From NCBI GenBank assembly GCA_030833025.1, contig JAURHZ010000001.1, positions 1 through 30,015 of the forward strand: a stretch of DNA of 30,015 nt, in the 5' to 3' direction. Of the stretch, positions 1 to 7,755 are shown piece after piece. The translations under genes were made by a program, and so were the position numbers. The notes under the pieces were generated by a model. That model made no database searches and was not told the DNA's origin. It saw only the letters and a list, made by a program, of their open reading frames with translations. Each line of letters begins with the position of its first letter. The stretch's first letter is position 1. The DNA comes from Armatimonadota bacterium (lineage in GTDB: Bacteria; Armatimonadota; Armatimonadia; Armatimonadales; Armatimonadaceae).

Positions 1-391
1 CACCGTCGATACGTCCTATGTACTGAATGGCAGCCACAAGACAAGCCCCGGTGTTTCCTGCAGAGACAGTTGCTGTGGCACGGCCCTGGGCAACTAACTT
101 AGCAGCAACCACAAGGGATGCATCAGGCTTTGAACGCACCGATTGCATTGGGTGATCACACATCCCAATTTCTTCGGATGTATGAACAATCTCAATTGAA
201 GGGTGATTCTCAGCACCTTCGGCAGCCAGTACATCGCGGATGACGGCCTCATCCCCCACGAGCAACAACGTGACGTTTTCACTGTCATCGCTGCCATCAC
301 GGAGGAATTGGACCGCACCACGAACGACTACACCAGGACCATGATCGCCCCCCATCGCATCGACGGAGAGAGTTATCGCTTCAAGAGACAC
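1..391 (-). CDS. plsX: Phosphate acyltransferase PlsX, N-terminal part (cut by window edge)
   Basis: PlsX converts acyl-ACP and phosphate to acyl-phosphate, the first step of the PlsX/PlsY route to phosphatidic acid, at the cytoplasmic face of the membrane. My reading of the minus strand gives about 130 residues that contain the family hallmark DAMGGDHGP near the N-terminus and a SAGNTGA motif further on, matching the conserved (S/A)xGNTGA of PlsX. The rest (family usually about 330 residues) lies beyond position 1. An in-frame TAG lies four codons upstream, so the GTG at 391-389 is the first usable start; its ribosome-binding site is weak. It follows rpmF by 17 bp, the classic rpmF-plsX pair. 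Identity is secure; only the exact start is uncertain. Confidence 0.93.
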   Translation of the reverse strand, partial: MSLEAITLSVDAMGGDHGPGVVVRGAVQFLRDGSDDSENVTLLLVGDEAVIRDVLAAEGAENHPSIEIVHTSEEIGMCDHPMQSVRSKPDASLVVAAKLVAQGRATATVSAGNTGACLVAAIQYIGRIDG

Positions 392-408
392 TGTGATGAC
401 CTAACCGA

Positions 409-600
409 TTAGCCGTTAACTTCGGCCTTTGGCGTCAGCCACTGGCGACCGTTGTAGTAACCACAGCTGGAACAGATGTGGTGAGCACGCGCTGCGGCGC
501 CACAGCGCTTGCAGGTCGTGAGGGTTGGAGACGTGAGTTTATAGTGCGTTCGGCGCTTCGCTTGGCGGGTCGACGAATGGCGGCGCTTGGGCAGTGGCAT
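409..600 (-). CDS. rpmF: 50S ribosomal protein L32
   Basis: A 63-residue protein of the large ribosomal subunit. The N-terminus MPLPKRRHSSTRQAKRRTHY matches the conserved basic start of L32, and CKRC...CSSC (two CxxC pairs) forms the zinc ribbon found in zinc-binding L32 paralogues. Length fits the family. The ATG at 600 has AAAGGAA ten bases upstream. It lies between a DUF177 gene and plsX, an order conserved in many bacteria, where DUF177, rpmF and plsX are often co-transcribed. Confidence 0.96.
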   Translation of the reverse strand: MPLPKRRHSSTRQAKRRTHYKLTSPTLTTCKRCGAAARAHHICSSCGYYNGRQWLTPKAEVNG

Positions 601-690
601 GGCTATGCAATTCCTTTACGATGTGTAAGGTGCGTCGTTAATCGGCGTACCTTCCAAGTTGGAGAGTCTATCGTGAACGGGACAAGGATG

Positions 691-1368
691 CTACTCTGCG
701 GACGAATTTGCTTCGAGGAGAGCGGCTAAACCTGCAAATGGACGCTGTGTATCCGATGGAAGCGCTTCGGCTTCGGGCTCAGTTGAGTACGTGGCATGCC
801 CCTCACAGGTATCCCCGCAAAAAGGCTGCAACGGCTCTGCAAGGATAAGGGATTGTCGAAGCAGCTCTGCAACATCGAGGACTGTGCCCTCGATGACAGG
901 AGCAGTCACGTTCTGATCCACCGCTACGACATCTTCGTGGCGCGTTGCAGTGTTGTCGGCGACGAGGTCGTATTCTTCTTCAAGAACGACCGCCAGCCTC
1001 TCTTCGTAGGACCGGAGGCATCTAGCACATGGCAACCAAACATTCGCGGTTGCCTTTCCACGCAGGATGAGAATCGCCCCGGAATTCGTGAGCGATATCT
1101 TACCCTCTACCTTGCCAGAGACAGGTACATCGCCAGTCTCAGGGTCAAAGCATCCAATCGCAGGAATCGCAATCTGATGCACATAGTGCATCCCGATGGT
1201 CCGGAGAACCTCCGCGATATCGATCTGGAAGGACTCAGGAACGGGAACACCATTCGATGACACCATCGGTTGCGCGGGGACCTGACGCCGTGCAGGAGAA
1301 GCCTGTGTCTTCTTTTCAGGGCGGGGTGGCTTCTCATTCCCCAGATAATTTAAACGTGATGGCTTCAT
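691..1368 (-). CDS. DUF177 (YceD-type) domain protein
   Basis: A 225-residue protein of the YceD/DUF177 family, usually encoded just upstream of rpmF and linked to 23S rRNA accumulation or ribosome maturation in other organisms (family knowledge). The core follows a disordered basic N-terminus of about 40 residues (Pro/Lys-rich). Visible hallmarks are LPCARCLRSYEE with Cys114 and Cys117, followed by an acidic LEEEYDL segment, and a second pair PFCGDTC (Cys184, Cys188). I start it at the ATG at 1368 because AGGAG lies just before it. The open frame continues upstream to 1530 but would then overlap the preceding gene. The C-terminus is Ala/Glu-rich. Confidence 0.88.
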   Translation of the reverse strand: MKPSRLNYLGNEKPPRPEKKTQASPARRQVPAQPMVSSNGVPVPESFQIDIAEVLRTIGMHYVHQIAIPAIGCFDPETGDVPVSGKVEGKISLTNSGAILILRGKATANVWLPCARCLRSYEERLAVVLEEEYDLVADNTATRHEDVVAVDQNVTAPVIEGTVLDVAELLRQSLILAEPLQPFCGDTCEGHATYSTEPEAEALPSDTQRPFAGLAALLEANSSAE

Positions 1369-1432
1369 AGTGCTCCTATTACGGTTCCCGGTCCGACCGG
1401 GTTCCTCAAATGTCCGGGGATCAAACGAATAA

Positions 1433-2065
1433 TTAGCGAATGATGCGTCCGGAATTGCGCTGATCCAGCTGTGCCCGTCCCTTTTGGATGGAGGATTTGA
1501 TGCTGGCAATCCTATGTCCGAAGTCATCATGAATCATCCCAACCGATGCTTCGAGGCTATTGAGGACATCTGCTGCATAGGTATCTGCCCCGGAACGCAT
1601 TTGCTCACTCTCGGCACGCGCGGCATCGCCAATCCGAGCGGCTTCTTCTTCAGCCAGCCGGATGATTTCCCGTGCCTGCTCCTGAGACATCCGCACCACT
1701 TCAGACTTTGAGACTAGACCTTCGGCTTCAAGCCGTGCCCGCTCGTGGATCCGTTGCGCTTCTGCCCGTGCGGCATCAACGACATTTCCGGCTTCCGCAA
1801 GCGCCGCTGCCTTTGTTTGCTCGGCTTCATTCCGTGCAGAACCTACCCGGGAATCTGCTTCATGATGTGCAGCACCGATGATTTCATCCCGCTTTTCACG
1901 GATCACCACGGCTTCCTTCATCTCTGTCGGGAGGGATCCCCGAATCTTGTTCACAATCATCATGAATTCGTCCACATCGATGCGGACAAACCCAAGCACA
2001 CTTTTCGCATCCTCAACCATATGCTCGAGGCGTTCAAGCTCACGCAACGTAACTATAGGATCCAT
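1433..2065 (-). CDS. Coiled-coil protein, DivIVA/SepIVA-like, between coaD and DUF177
   Basis: About 210 residues. The N-terminus (PIVTLRELERLEHMVEDAKS, then a V-x-VDEFMMIVNKIRGSLP segment) is followed by a long Ala/Glu/Arg-rich helix (roughly residues 60-165) with heptad-like repeats, the pattern that makes annotation pipelines call such proteins ATP synthase subunit b-like or DivIVA-like. There is no membrane segment or signal peptide. In Mycobacterium the equivalent position next to DUF177 holds SepIVA, a DivIVA-family cell-envelope/division protein, so a role in cell-pole or septum organisation is a reasonable inference from synteny, not from a motif. I choose ATG 2065 because GAGGAA lies nine bases upstream. 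A GTG at 2089 is possible but lacks a site. Confidence 0.72.
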   Translation of the reverse strand: MDPIVTLRELERLEHMVEDAKSVLGFVRIDVDEFMMIVNKIRGSLPTEMKEAVVIREKRDEIIGAAHHEADSRVGSARNEAEQTKAAALAEAGNVVDAARAEAQRIHERARLEAEGLVSKSEVVRMSQEQAREIIRLAEEEAARIGDAARAESEQMRSGADTYAADVLNSLEASVGMIHDDFGHRIASIKSSIQKGRAQLDQRNSGRIIR

Positions 2066-2086
2066 TTGCACTGCTTCCTCAGGACA

Positions 2087-2101
2087 CACTTATGGTAAGT
2101 G
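2087..2101. repeat. Short perfect inverted repeat upstream of the coiled-coil gene
   Basis: CACTTA-TGG-TAAGTG is a perfect 6-bp inverted repeat with a 3-bp spacer, in the 64-bp gap between the coaD stop and the ATG of the coiled-coil gene. It could be an operator or a small mRNA hairpin ahead of the GAGGAA ribosome-binding site. A chance occurrence is also plausible for a repeat this short. Confidence 0.3.
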
Positions 2102-2129
2102 CTAATGCACGTACTCTACCGCCAATGTG

Positions 2130-2633
2130 TTACCGTTGGCATGAATTGACATCAAAGCGGCGGCGTAGCGCCGACATCACTACGGATGGCACCAACGGAC
2201 TACAATCACCCCCAACGCGGACCATTTCCTTTACGATGGATGACGACAAAAATTGATATTCCGCGCTTGTCATCAGGAACATCGTTTCGACAGTTGGGTC
2301 TAAGTGCCGGTTTGCAAGTGCCATTTGAAATTCGTATTCAAAGTCCGATATCGCGCGGAGGCCTTTGACCAACACCGATGCTCCATGTTGCTTGGCGAAC
2401 GCAACCAGCATTCCATCAAAGCTTTCCACTTCAACATTGTCCAGATCACTAACTGCAGCCTGTATCAGTGCGACGCGCTCATCGGCCGTGAAAAGTGGTG
2501 ACTTCCCAGCATTGCGTCCCACGCCGACGATAACCTTGTCAAAAATGCCCGCTGCACGGCGGATGACATCCAAATGTCCATTGGTCACTGGGTCAAACGA
2601 CCCTGGATAGACCGCGATGCGTTGCTTATTCAT
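2130..2633 (-). CDS. coaD: Phosphopantetheine adenylyltransferase
   Basis: CoaD transfers AMP from ATP to 4'-phosphopantetheine, the penultimate step of coenzyme A synthesis in the cytoplasm. The 167-residue protein has the nucleotidyltransferase signature YPGSFDPVTNGH (the TxGH motif at residues 17-20), the substrate-binding stretch VKGLRAISDFEYE (about 89-101), and FLSSSIVKE (about 128-136), which corresponds to the ISSTxVR/KE motif. Length is normal. Its ATG overlaps the recG stop codon (ATGA, positions 2633-2630), so it is probably translationally coupled to recG. The CoA product feeds the fatty-acid genes in the window (plsX, accA, accD). Confidence 0.96.
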   Translation of the reverse strand: MNKQRIAVYPGSFDPVTNGHLDVIRRAAGIFDKVIVGVGRNAGKSPLFTADERVALIQAAVSDLDNVEVESFDGMLVAFAKQHGASVLVKGLRAISDFEYEFQMALANRHLDPTVETMFLMTSAEYQFLSSSIVKEMVRVGGDCSPLVPSVVMSALRRRFDVNSCQR

Positions 2634-4708
2634 GCCACTGCCCCCACATCCACACTATCGATATATTCCTCAACACGTCGAATGACGTTACAATTCTCCG
2701 ACGTATCCGGATTACGCAGGACATCGCGGATATCCTCAGCAGCCTCCCGGCTCAGATCAGCATCGGTTCCGAGATTTGTTACTCGCAGCTGAGGTACGCC
2801 ACTTTGCCGTAAGCCGATGACATCGCCAGGGCCGCGCAGCCGGAGGTCCTCCATGGCAATCACAAACCCATCGGTTGTGGATGTCATTACGGTAAGACGC
2901 TGCATTCCAATATCGGTCGGATTTGCCGATGTGACCAGAACGCAAAAACTCTGTTGATCTCCGCGACCAACGCGTCCCCGAAGCTGGTGTAGCTGTGCCA
3001 GCCCAAACTGGTCAGCCGCTTCTATGACAATCGCATTTGCCCGTGGCACATCGACGCCTACTTCGATAACGGTTGTTGCTAGCAGCACATCGATGTCACC
3101 CCTACGAAAGGCATCCATTACCTGCGTCCGTTCCTCTTCACGCAGCTGACCGTGTACCATGCCAAGTCTTACATCGCGTAACCAGCCTTGAGACAGGTCT
3201 TTCATGAGCCCAATGACGGATTCCATTTCACCATTGCCATCTGGAGAAATCGCCGGGCAGACCACGTAGGCCTGGCCACCATCCGATACGACCTTGCGCA
3301 CCCCCTCATAGACCTTGCCGCGTTGCTCCTGCCCGCGTACGTGTGTGCGAATCGGCTTTCTGCCGGTAGGGAGGGTTGTAATCGTAGATACATCGACATC
3401 GCCGACGGTCACCTGTGTCATTGTCCGGGGAATCGGCGTCGCACTCATCAGGAGCATGTGAGAAATACCGTGTAGGGGCTTTGTCATTAGCGTGTTCCGC
3501 TGCCCGACTCCGAAGCGATGTTGTTCATCCACAACGCTCAGCGCCAGGCGTGGAAGCTTAACCGACGCTTCAAGGATGGCATGCGTAGCCACGATGACCA
3601 TCGGCTCGCCGGCAGCCAGCTGGTCAAGCACAGGACGCCGTTGTTTTTCCGCAACACTACCGCTAAGGAATTCCACCCGATACCCAAGTGGCTCGATGAG
3701 CCGTCTGAGAACTGTGAGTTGTTGTCTTGCAAGGAGCTCAGTGGGTGCAAGAAATGCTCCCTGATAACCGCTCGCAAGTGTTGCGAGGAGCCCTGCCGCA
3801 GCAACCACGGTTTTGCCACAGCCGACATCCCCTTGAATAAGGCGAAGCATCCCGGTTGGCATCGCCAACCCTTCGGCAATCTCTTGAATGACCGCTTCCT
3901 GCCCAGATGTAAGAGAAAAAGGGAGGGCAGCGAGGAACTCATTGAATACTGGCTGCGAAAGGGTCACGACCGGGGCTGCTTTATCAGCGAGCAGCAATCT
4001 TCTACTCTGGAGGACGCCGTGGAGGATTAGCAGTTCTTCGTAGGCAAAACGGCGGCGGGCGGTCTCGTGATGCCTCTCCGATGCAGGAGCATGCATGTCC
4101 TTTATCGCCGTCATTAAGTGCGGAAGCTGGTGTTTTGCCCGTAGCGTCCCAGGAAGTAAGTCGTTCAATGTGGGTGCATAAGTGGACAAAGCCAATGCCA
4201 CCCAATCACGGAGGTTTGCTTGTGAAAGTCCCTCTGTTAGCGCATACACCGGTACAAGTCCAAGTGTTGGCGCTTCCGTTTCTCCCATATCGGGCAGGAC
4301 ATTGATGTCCGGGTTTTGGATACTTACTTTGCCATATGCCCGTTTGACTTTACCGAAAAGGGTAATTCGCATCCCTTGGATTCGGGAGAGTTTTGCCTTT
4401 GGAACAAACCAGACAGCTTCCCCTTCTGCACCCGCATCGTCTCTGAATGTAAGCTTTGAAAGAGTCAGGTTTCGCCTTATCGGGCGCTCGGTAAATGACT
4501 CGGCAACACCCGTAACGTATGCAACTTCGCCATCGTTGCATGCGTCAAGCAATGTTGTCTGGGTTCGGTCTTCAAAACGCCTGGGGAATGTGTACAACAG
4601 GTCCTCAACGCTATGAATATCGAGTTTTGCGAGGAGGCGGACCGACTTTGGCCCGATGCCTTTTAGGACGCTGACAGAATCTTGCAAACCCACATGCGCA
4701 TCGTACAT
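2630..4708 (-). CDS. recG: ATP-dependent DNA helicase RecG
   Basis: RecG reverses stalled replication forks and branch-migrates Holliday junctions. The 692-residue protein has the expected layout. An N-terminal wedge/OB domain is preceded by a helix-hairpin-helix-like GIGPKSVRLLAKLDI. The superfamily 2 motor carries Walker A GDVGCGKT (293-300), the DEQH box (394-397), motif III SATPIPRTM (422-430), and motifs V/VI (TTVIEVGVDVPRANAI; QLRGRVGRG). The C-terminal TRG region (RLRGPGDVIGLRQSG) is present. The start codon lies 37 bp from the ATG of a divergent peptidase gene, and no purine-rich ribosome-binding site precedes it, so it may be leaderless or weakly initiated. Family assignment is certain. 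Confidence 0.97.
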   Translation of the reverse strand: MYDAHVGLQDSVSVLKGIGPKSVRLLAKLDIHSVEDLLYTFPRRFEDRTQTTLLDACNDGEVAYVTGVAESFTERPIRRNLTLSKLTFRDDAGAEGEAVWFVPKAKLSRIQGMRITLFGKVKRAYGKVSIQNPDINVLPDMGETEAPTLGLVPVYALTEGLSQANLRDWVALALSTYAPTLNDLLPGTLRAKHQLPHLMTAIKDMHAPASERHHETARRRFAYEELLILHGVLQSRRLLLADKAAPVVTLSQPVFNEFLAALPFSLTSGQEAVIQEIAEGLAMPTGMLRLIQGDVGCGKTVVAAAGLLATLASGYQGAFLAPTELLARQQLTVLRRLIEPLGYRVEFLSGSVAEKQRRPVLDQLAAGEPMVIVATHAILEASVKLPRLALSVVDEQHRFGVGQRNTLMTKPLHGISHMLLMSATPIPRTMTQVTVGDVDVSTITTLPTGRKPIRTHVRGQEQRGKVYEGVRKVVSDGGQAYVVCPAISPDGNGEMESVIGLMKDLSQGWLRDVRLGMVHGQLREEERTQVMDAFRRGDIDVLLATTVIEVGVDVPRANAIVIEAADQFGLAQLHQLRGRVGRGDQQSFCVLVTSANPTDIGMQRLTVMTSTTDGFVIAMEDLRLRGPGDVIGLRQSGVPQLRVTNLGTDADLSREAAEDIRDVLRNPDTSENCNVIRRVEEYIDSVDVGAVA

Positions 4709-4745
4709 CCAAAAAATATTTCAATGAACGTGATAATTGGTAGAA
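4709..4745. promoter_or_regulatory. Very short divergent start region, recG / S9 peptidase
   Basis: Only 37 bp separate the two ATG codons. It is AT-rich. On the plus strand TGATAAT (4731-4737) resembles a -10 element about 9 bp before the peptidase ATG. On the minus strand TATTTT lies just before the recG ATG. Neither gene has a visible Shine-Dalgarno sequence and I see no clear -35 boxes. The promoters must overlap the coding starts or the transcripts are leaderless. Confidence 0.3.
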
Positions 4746-7100
4746 ATGCGCAACCTCAAACCTCTTGCCGCTCTGTTGGCATGTGCTATTCCCGTCATCG
4801 CTGTCGCCGCCGTCATCTCTAATCCACAGGCGGATCAGCGCCTAACCCTCGAGCAGCTCTACCCTGAGAAATCGCTTCTTGGCCGCGGGGCAAGTGGGAT
4901 GCGATGGAGCGCGGATGGCTCGCAGCTCATATACCAATGGTCCCCCTATCAAGCTGGTTTGAAGACATCCGTTGGGCAAGACATCTACCTGTACACGCGC
5001 TCTAGTGGCAAAACAACTCGGTTGACATCACCGGAAATGTTCCGCTCGGTAGACCGTGACATCCCCAAAGTGCTCGAGCAGCTTCTCGAAGAGCAGAAGG
5101 TACTCGATTCCCGCAAGGGCCTAACCGACAAGGAACGAAAAGTCCTCGAGGATGCCGACAAGGAAAAGGACAAGGAGCGTAAAGAGCCTCGTAAGTCCTA
5201 TCCAGGTGTTGCCGAGGCAGTTTTGTCCGAGTCCGGCACTGAGCTGTTGCTGACTTACAAGGGAGATATTTATCGGCTAGCATTATCGGCTGATGCCAAA
5301 CCGGTCCGCCTGACGCGAACGGCTGATGTTGAGGCTGATGTCCGCTGGACGCCCGGAGACAAGGGATTCACCTTCCGTCGTGGTGAGCACATTTACCGAC
5401 GCATTTTTGGCGATGTAATCGAAGCGCAGATTTCGCCAGTCCTTCCGGATGGACTTAAGGTCGAGCAATATTGGCTCTCCAAGGATGGCTCCCGCATTGG
5501 TGTGCTTTCCAGCAAGCGAACCGGGCCTCCATCAAAGAATGTCACCTATATCGTGTACCGCGACCGGTTTGCGGAGGCAAAGACGACCCCGCGCGACACC
5601 GGGGATGACCCAGACCGTAACGAATCGTATGTGTTTATAGCGGACACTGACCCTGACACGGATGTGTCCAAAGGTGATGGTAAGCCGTGGCAGGTCTACA
5701 AGAAGAATGCTGGTGAGGCGGGTGACATTGCGGTGAGCAATGAGCCATTCACCGCTGATGGAAGCAAGTTCGTGTTCGCAGCCTGGAAGCGGGACAAGAA
5801 AGAGCTGACGATCAACGTTGCCACTGCATCGGATCGCAAAGTCAAGGCCGTCTTCACCGATTCTCACAATGGAGAACATCGCTCACCTAGTTTGTCAGAC
5901 CCATTCTTCTCTCCAGACGGCAAGCAGATTTGTGTGATGCTTGAAAAGAGCGGCTTCCGCCACGCGTGGCTTATCGACCCTGAGCGCGAAGGTGCGACCC
6001 AGCTGACCAAGGGTGACTTTGAAGTCTATCCACTTCAGTACACCAAGGATGGCGCTACGCTGATCGTTCGGTCATCCAAAGAAGATGCTGCCCGCATGGA
6101 CCTTTATCGGGTGCCGTTGGCATCTGGGGAGCTGCAGCGCTGGACAAGCGAAGATGGCCGCCACCGCAACGTAGTGGTTTCAGCGGATGGTTCTCAGTAC
6201 GCGGCTATCCATGGCAGCTGGGTCCAGCTTCCAGAACTGGTTGTTTCTAGCAGTGGAACGCGTGAAAAGCGATTGACCAGTAGCCACTCCAAAGAAGCTG
6301 CAGGCGTATACCAGCGTGTTCCAACATCGCGATTTACGTACACAAACCGCCATGGTTTACCGGTGCACGGAACGCTGATGTTGCCAAAGAACACTAAGCC
6401 AGGGACCCAGCTGCCATTGTTGGTGTATGTGTACGGCGGGCCGCTGGGCGAAGATCATCAGGTCACGGATGGCCAAACGGACCGCTTTGGCATTTATGTA
6501 ACAGAAACCCTTGGCTATGCTTATGCCACTATTGACCCGCGGGGTACCAGCGGACATGGCGGTGTGTTTGGCAAGGCGAACTATGAGCAACCAGGTGTAC
6601 CGCAGGTTGAAGACCTTGTGGATGGCGTGAAGTATCTGCAAGGTAAATATGCCATCGATGCGAAAAAAGTTGGCATCCACGGTTGGAGTTTTGGTGGCTT
6701 CCAGACCCAGATGTGTCTTTACACGGCTCCCGAGACATTTAACCTGGGTATTGCGGGTGCGGGTCCAACGGAATGGCAGAACTACAACAACTGGTATGTG
6801 GGTGGAGTGATTGGTGCAAACAAAAAGGCCGAAGAGCTCGACCAATATAGTTTGACTAAGCTGGCCAAAAACTTGAAGTCCCCACTGATGTTGTTGCACG
6901 GGCTTGAGGATACAAATGTGCTTGCGCAGGACACGATCAAGGTGTATCGAGAGCTTCTTAAGGCTGACAAGGGGGCATTGGTTGAGCTTGTTCTGGACCC
7001 CACGGGTGGCCATGGACTTGGTGGAGACATTAGTCAGCGTCAGCGGATGCAAATCTACGCAGGCTTTTTGGAGCGGCACTGGGGCCGCGTTCAGCAGTAA
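4746..7100 (+). CDS. S9 family (prolyl oligopeptidase / dipeptidyl peptidase-like) exported peptidase
   Basis: A 784-residue serine peptidase. A hydrophobic N-terminal segment (roughly residues 5-25, rich in Leu, Ala, Ile and Val) looks like a Sec signal peptide or anchor, so it probably acts outside the cytoplasm on short peptides. Residues about 45-520 form the WD40/DPP-IV-type beta-propeller (for example WSADGSQLIYQW, FTADGSKFVFAAW). The C-terminal alpha/beta-hydrolase domain has nucleophile Ser648 in GWSFGG, Asp722 in HGLEDTN and His756 in GGHGLG, a complete triad, plus VYGGP for the oxyanion region. Odd: residues 101-150 form a strongly charged Lys/Glu helix insert in the propeller. I prefer ATG 4746; an in-frame TTG at 4737 is the alternative. 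The gene is followed after 33 bp by an SRPBCC gene. Confidence 0.9.
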   Translation: MRNLKPLAALLACAIPVIAVAAVISNPQADQRLTLEQLYPEKSLLGRGASGMRWSADGSQLIYQWSPYQAGLKTSVGQDIYLYTRSSGKTTRLTSPEMFRSVDRDIPKVLEQLLEEQKVLDSRKGLTDKERKVLEDADKEKDKERKEPRKSYPGVAEAVLSESGTELLLTYKGDIYRLALSADAKPVRLTRTADVEADVRWTPGDKGFTFRRGEHIYRRIFGDVIEAQISPVLPDGLKVEQYWLSKDGSRIGVLSSKRTGPPSKNVTYIVYRDRFAEAKTTPRDTGDDPDRNESYVFIADTDPDTDVSKGDGKPWQVYKKNAGEAGDIAVSNEPFTADGSKFVFAAWKRDKKELTINVATASDRKVKAVFTDSHNGEHRSPSLSDPFFSPDGKQICVMLEKSGFRHAWLIDPEREGATQLTKGDFEVYPLQYTKDGATLIVRSSKEDAARMDLYRVPLASGELQRWTSEDGRHRNVVVSADGSQYAAIHGSWVQLPELVVSSSGTREKRLTSSHSKEAAGVYQRVPTSRFTYTNRHGLPVHGTLMLPKNTKPGTQLPLLVYVYGGPLGEDHQVTDGQTDRFGIYVTETLGYAYATIDPRGTSGHGGVFGKANYEQPGVPQVEDLVDGVKYLQGKYAIDAKKVGIHGWSFGGFQTQMCLYTAPETFNLGIAGAGPTEWQNYNNWYVGGVIGANKKAEELDQYSLTKLAKNLKSPLMLLHGLEDTNVLAQDTIKVYRELLKADKGALVELVLDPTGGHGLGGDISQRQRMQIYAGFLERHWGRVQQ

Positions 7101-7133
7101 GGCAGCATTGTTAGTGAAAGGCAGGAACACAGT

Positions 7134-7580
7134 ATGCCAAGAGTAGAGAGTTCGGCGATAATCCCGGCATCCCGGGACAAAGTACTTGCCGTCGCGCAAA
7201 ACAACGAGGCGTTTCCGGAATTTATGGAAGATGTTTCGTCGGTTACCGTTTTAGAGCGATCTGACGATGGCCTTCGCGTTGTGAGTGACTGGGTCGGAAT
7301 CGTCCCAAAGTTTGGCGCCAAGGTCAAGTGGACAGAAGAAGACATTTGGGATTTGGATGCAGGAACATGTACCTTTAGGCAGCTGAAGGGTGATTATGAC
7401 CAGTTCGAGGGGATTTGGACATTTACAGCAGTGGATGCAAACACAACGCGATTCGACTGTCAAATCGACTATCAGCTCGAGATTCCATTGGTTGGGCCAC
7501 TGATTAAAGCAATCATTTTGAAGACGATGCAGAACAACGTAGATGCAACGGCAAAGGCCCTCGCAGAGCGTTGTGCATAG
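7134..7580 (+). CDS. SRPBCC/START-type polyketide cyclase or CoQ10-binding-like protein
   Basis: A 148-residue cytoplasmic protein resembling the polyketide_cyc/COQ10 (START) group, which folds around a hydrophobic cavity that binds lipids or other hydrophobic ligands. The N-terminus VESSAIIPASRDKVLAVAQN followed by FPEFMEDVSSVTVLE is the usual first strand and helix ('V..vs..A..eFpe...d..sv.v'). The GIWTFTAVDANTTRF strand pair and the C-terminal long helix (LIKAIILKTMQNNVDATAKA) complete the fold. No catalytic residue can be named. ATG 7134 has AGGAA about seven bases upstream. It lies 33 bp after the peptidase and may share its transcript. The ligand is unknown. Confidence 0.8.
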   Translation: MPRVESSAIIPASRDKVLAVAQNNEAFPEFMEDVSSVTVLERSDDGLRVVSDWVGIVPKFGAKVKWTEEDIWDLDAGTCTFRQLKGDYDQFEGIWTFTAVDANTTRFDCQIDYQLEIPLVGPLIKAIILKTMQNNVDATAKALAERCA

Positions 7581-7664
7581 AAATTAAGCATCCGGTAGTT
7601 ACGAAATAGCGGGAAATAAGTGGATTGATGCATCATGTATAACGGTGTATTGCTATATAGGCGC

Positions 7665-7694
7665 TTGACCTTGTTGGCAGTACCATCGTATACT
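7665..7694 (+). promoter_or_regulatory. Sigma70-like promoter of the PQQ-propeller gene
   Basis: TTGACC (7665-7670), an 18-bp spacer, then TATACT (7689-7694). The predicted transcription start near 7701 gives a leader of about 55 nt before ATG 7756. It lies in the 175-bp gap after the SRPBCC gene, which otherwise shows nothing notable. This supports independent transcription of the downstream gene up to the terminator at 9571. Confidence 0.65.
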
Positions 7695-7755
7695 TGCCCC
7701 AAGCATCGTCCGGGCGCACAGTGTGACGCCCCAACAACGCGTGAAGGTATCCAAT

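Noticed and set aside
796..1260. 154-codon plus-strand open frame opposite DUF177
   Set aside because: Antisense to a gene with clear CxxC family motifs in a conserved operon; no independent evidence of coding.
6357..7199. 280-codon open frame on the minus strand opposite the S9 peptidase
   Set aside because: It is fully antisense to the catalytic domain with an intact Ser-Asp-His triad and shows no recognisable domain or ribosome-binding site.
7608..7619. CGGGAAATAAGT repeated just before the accD start (25926-25937)
   Set aside because: Single chance 12-mer match; contexts differ (gap after SRPBCC versus accD ribosome-binding region).
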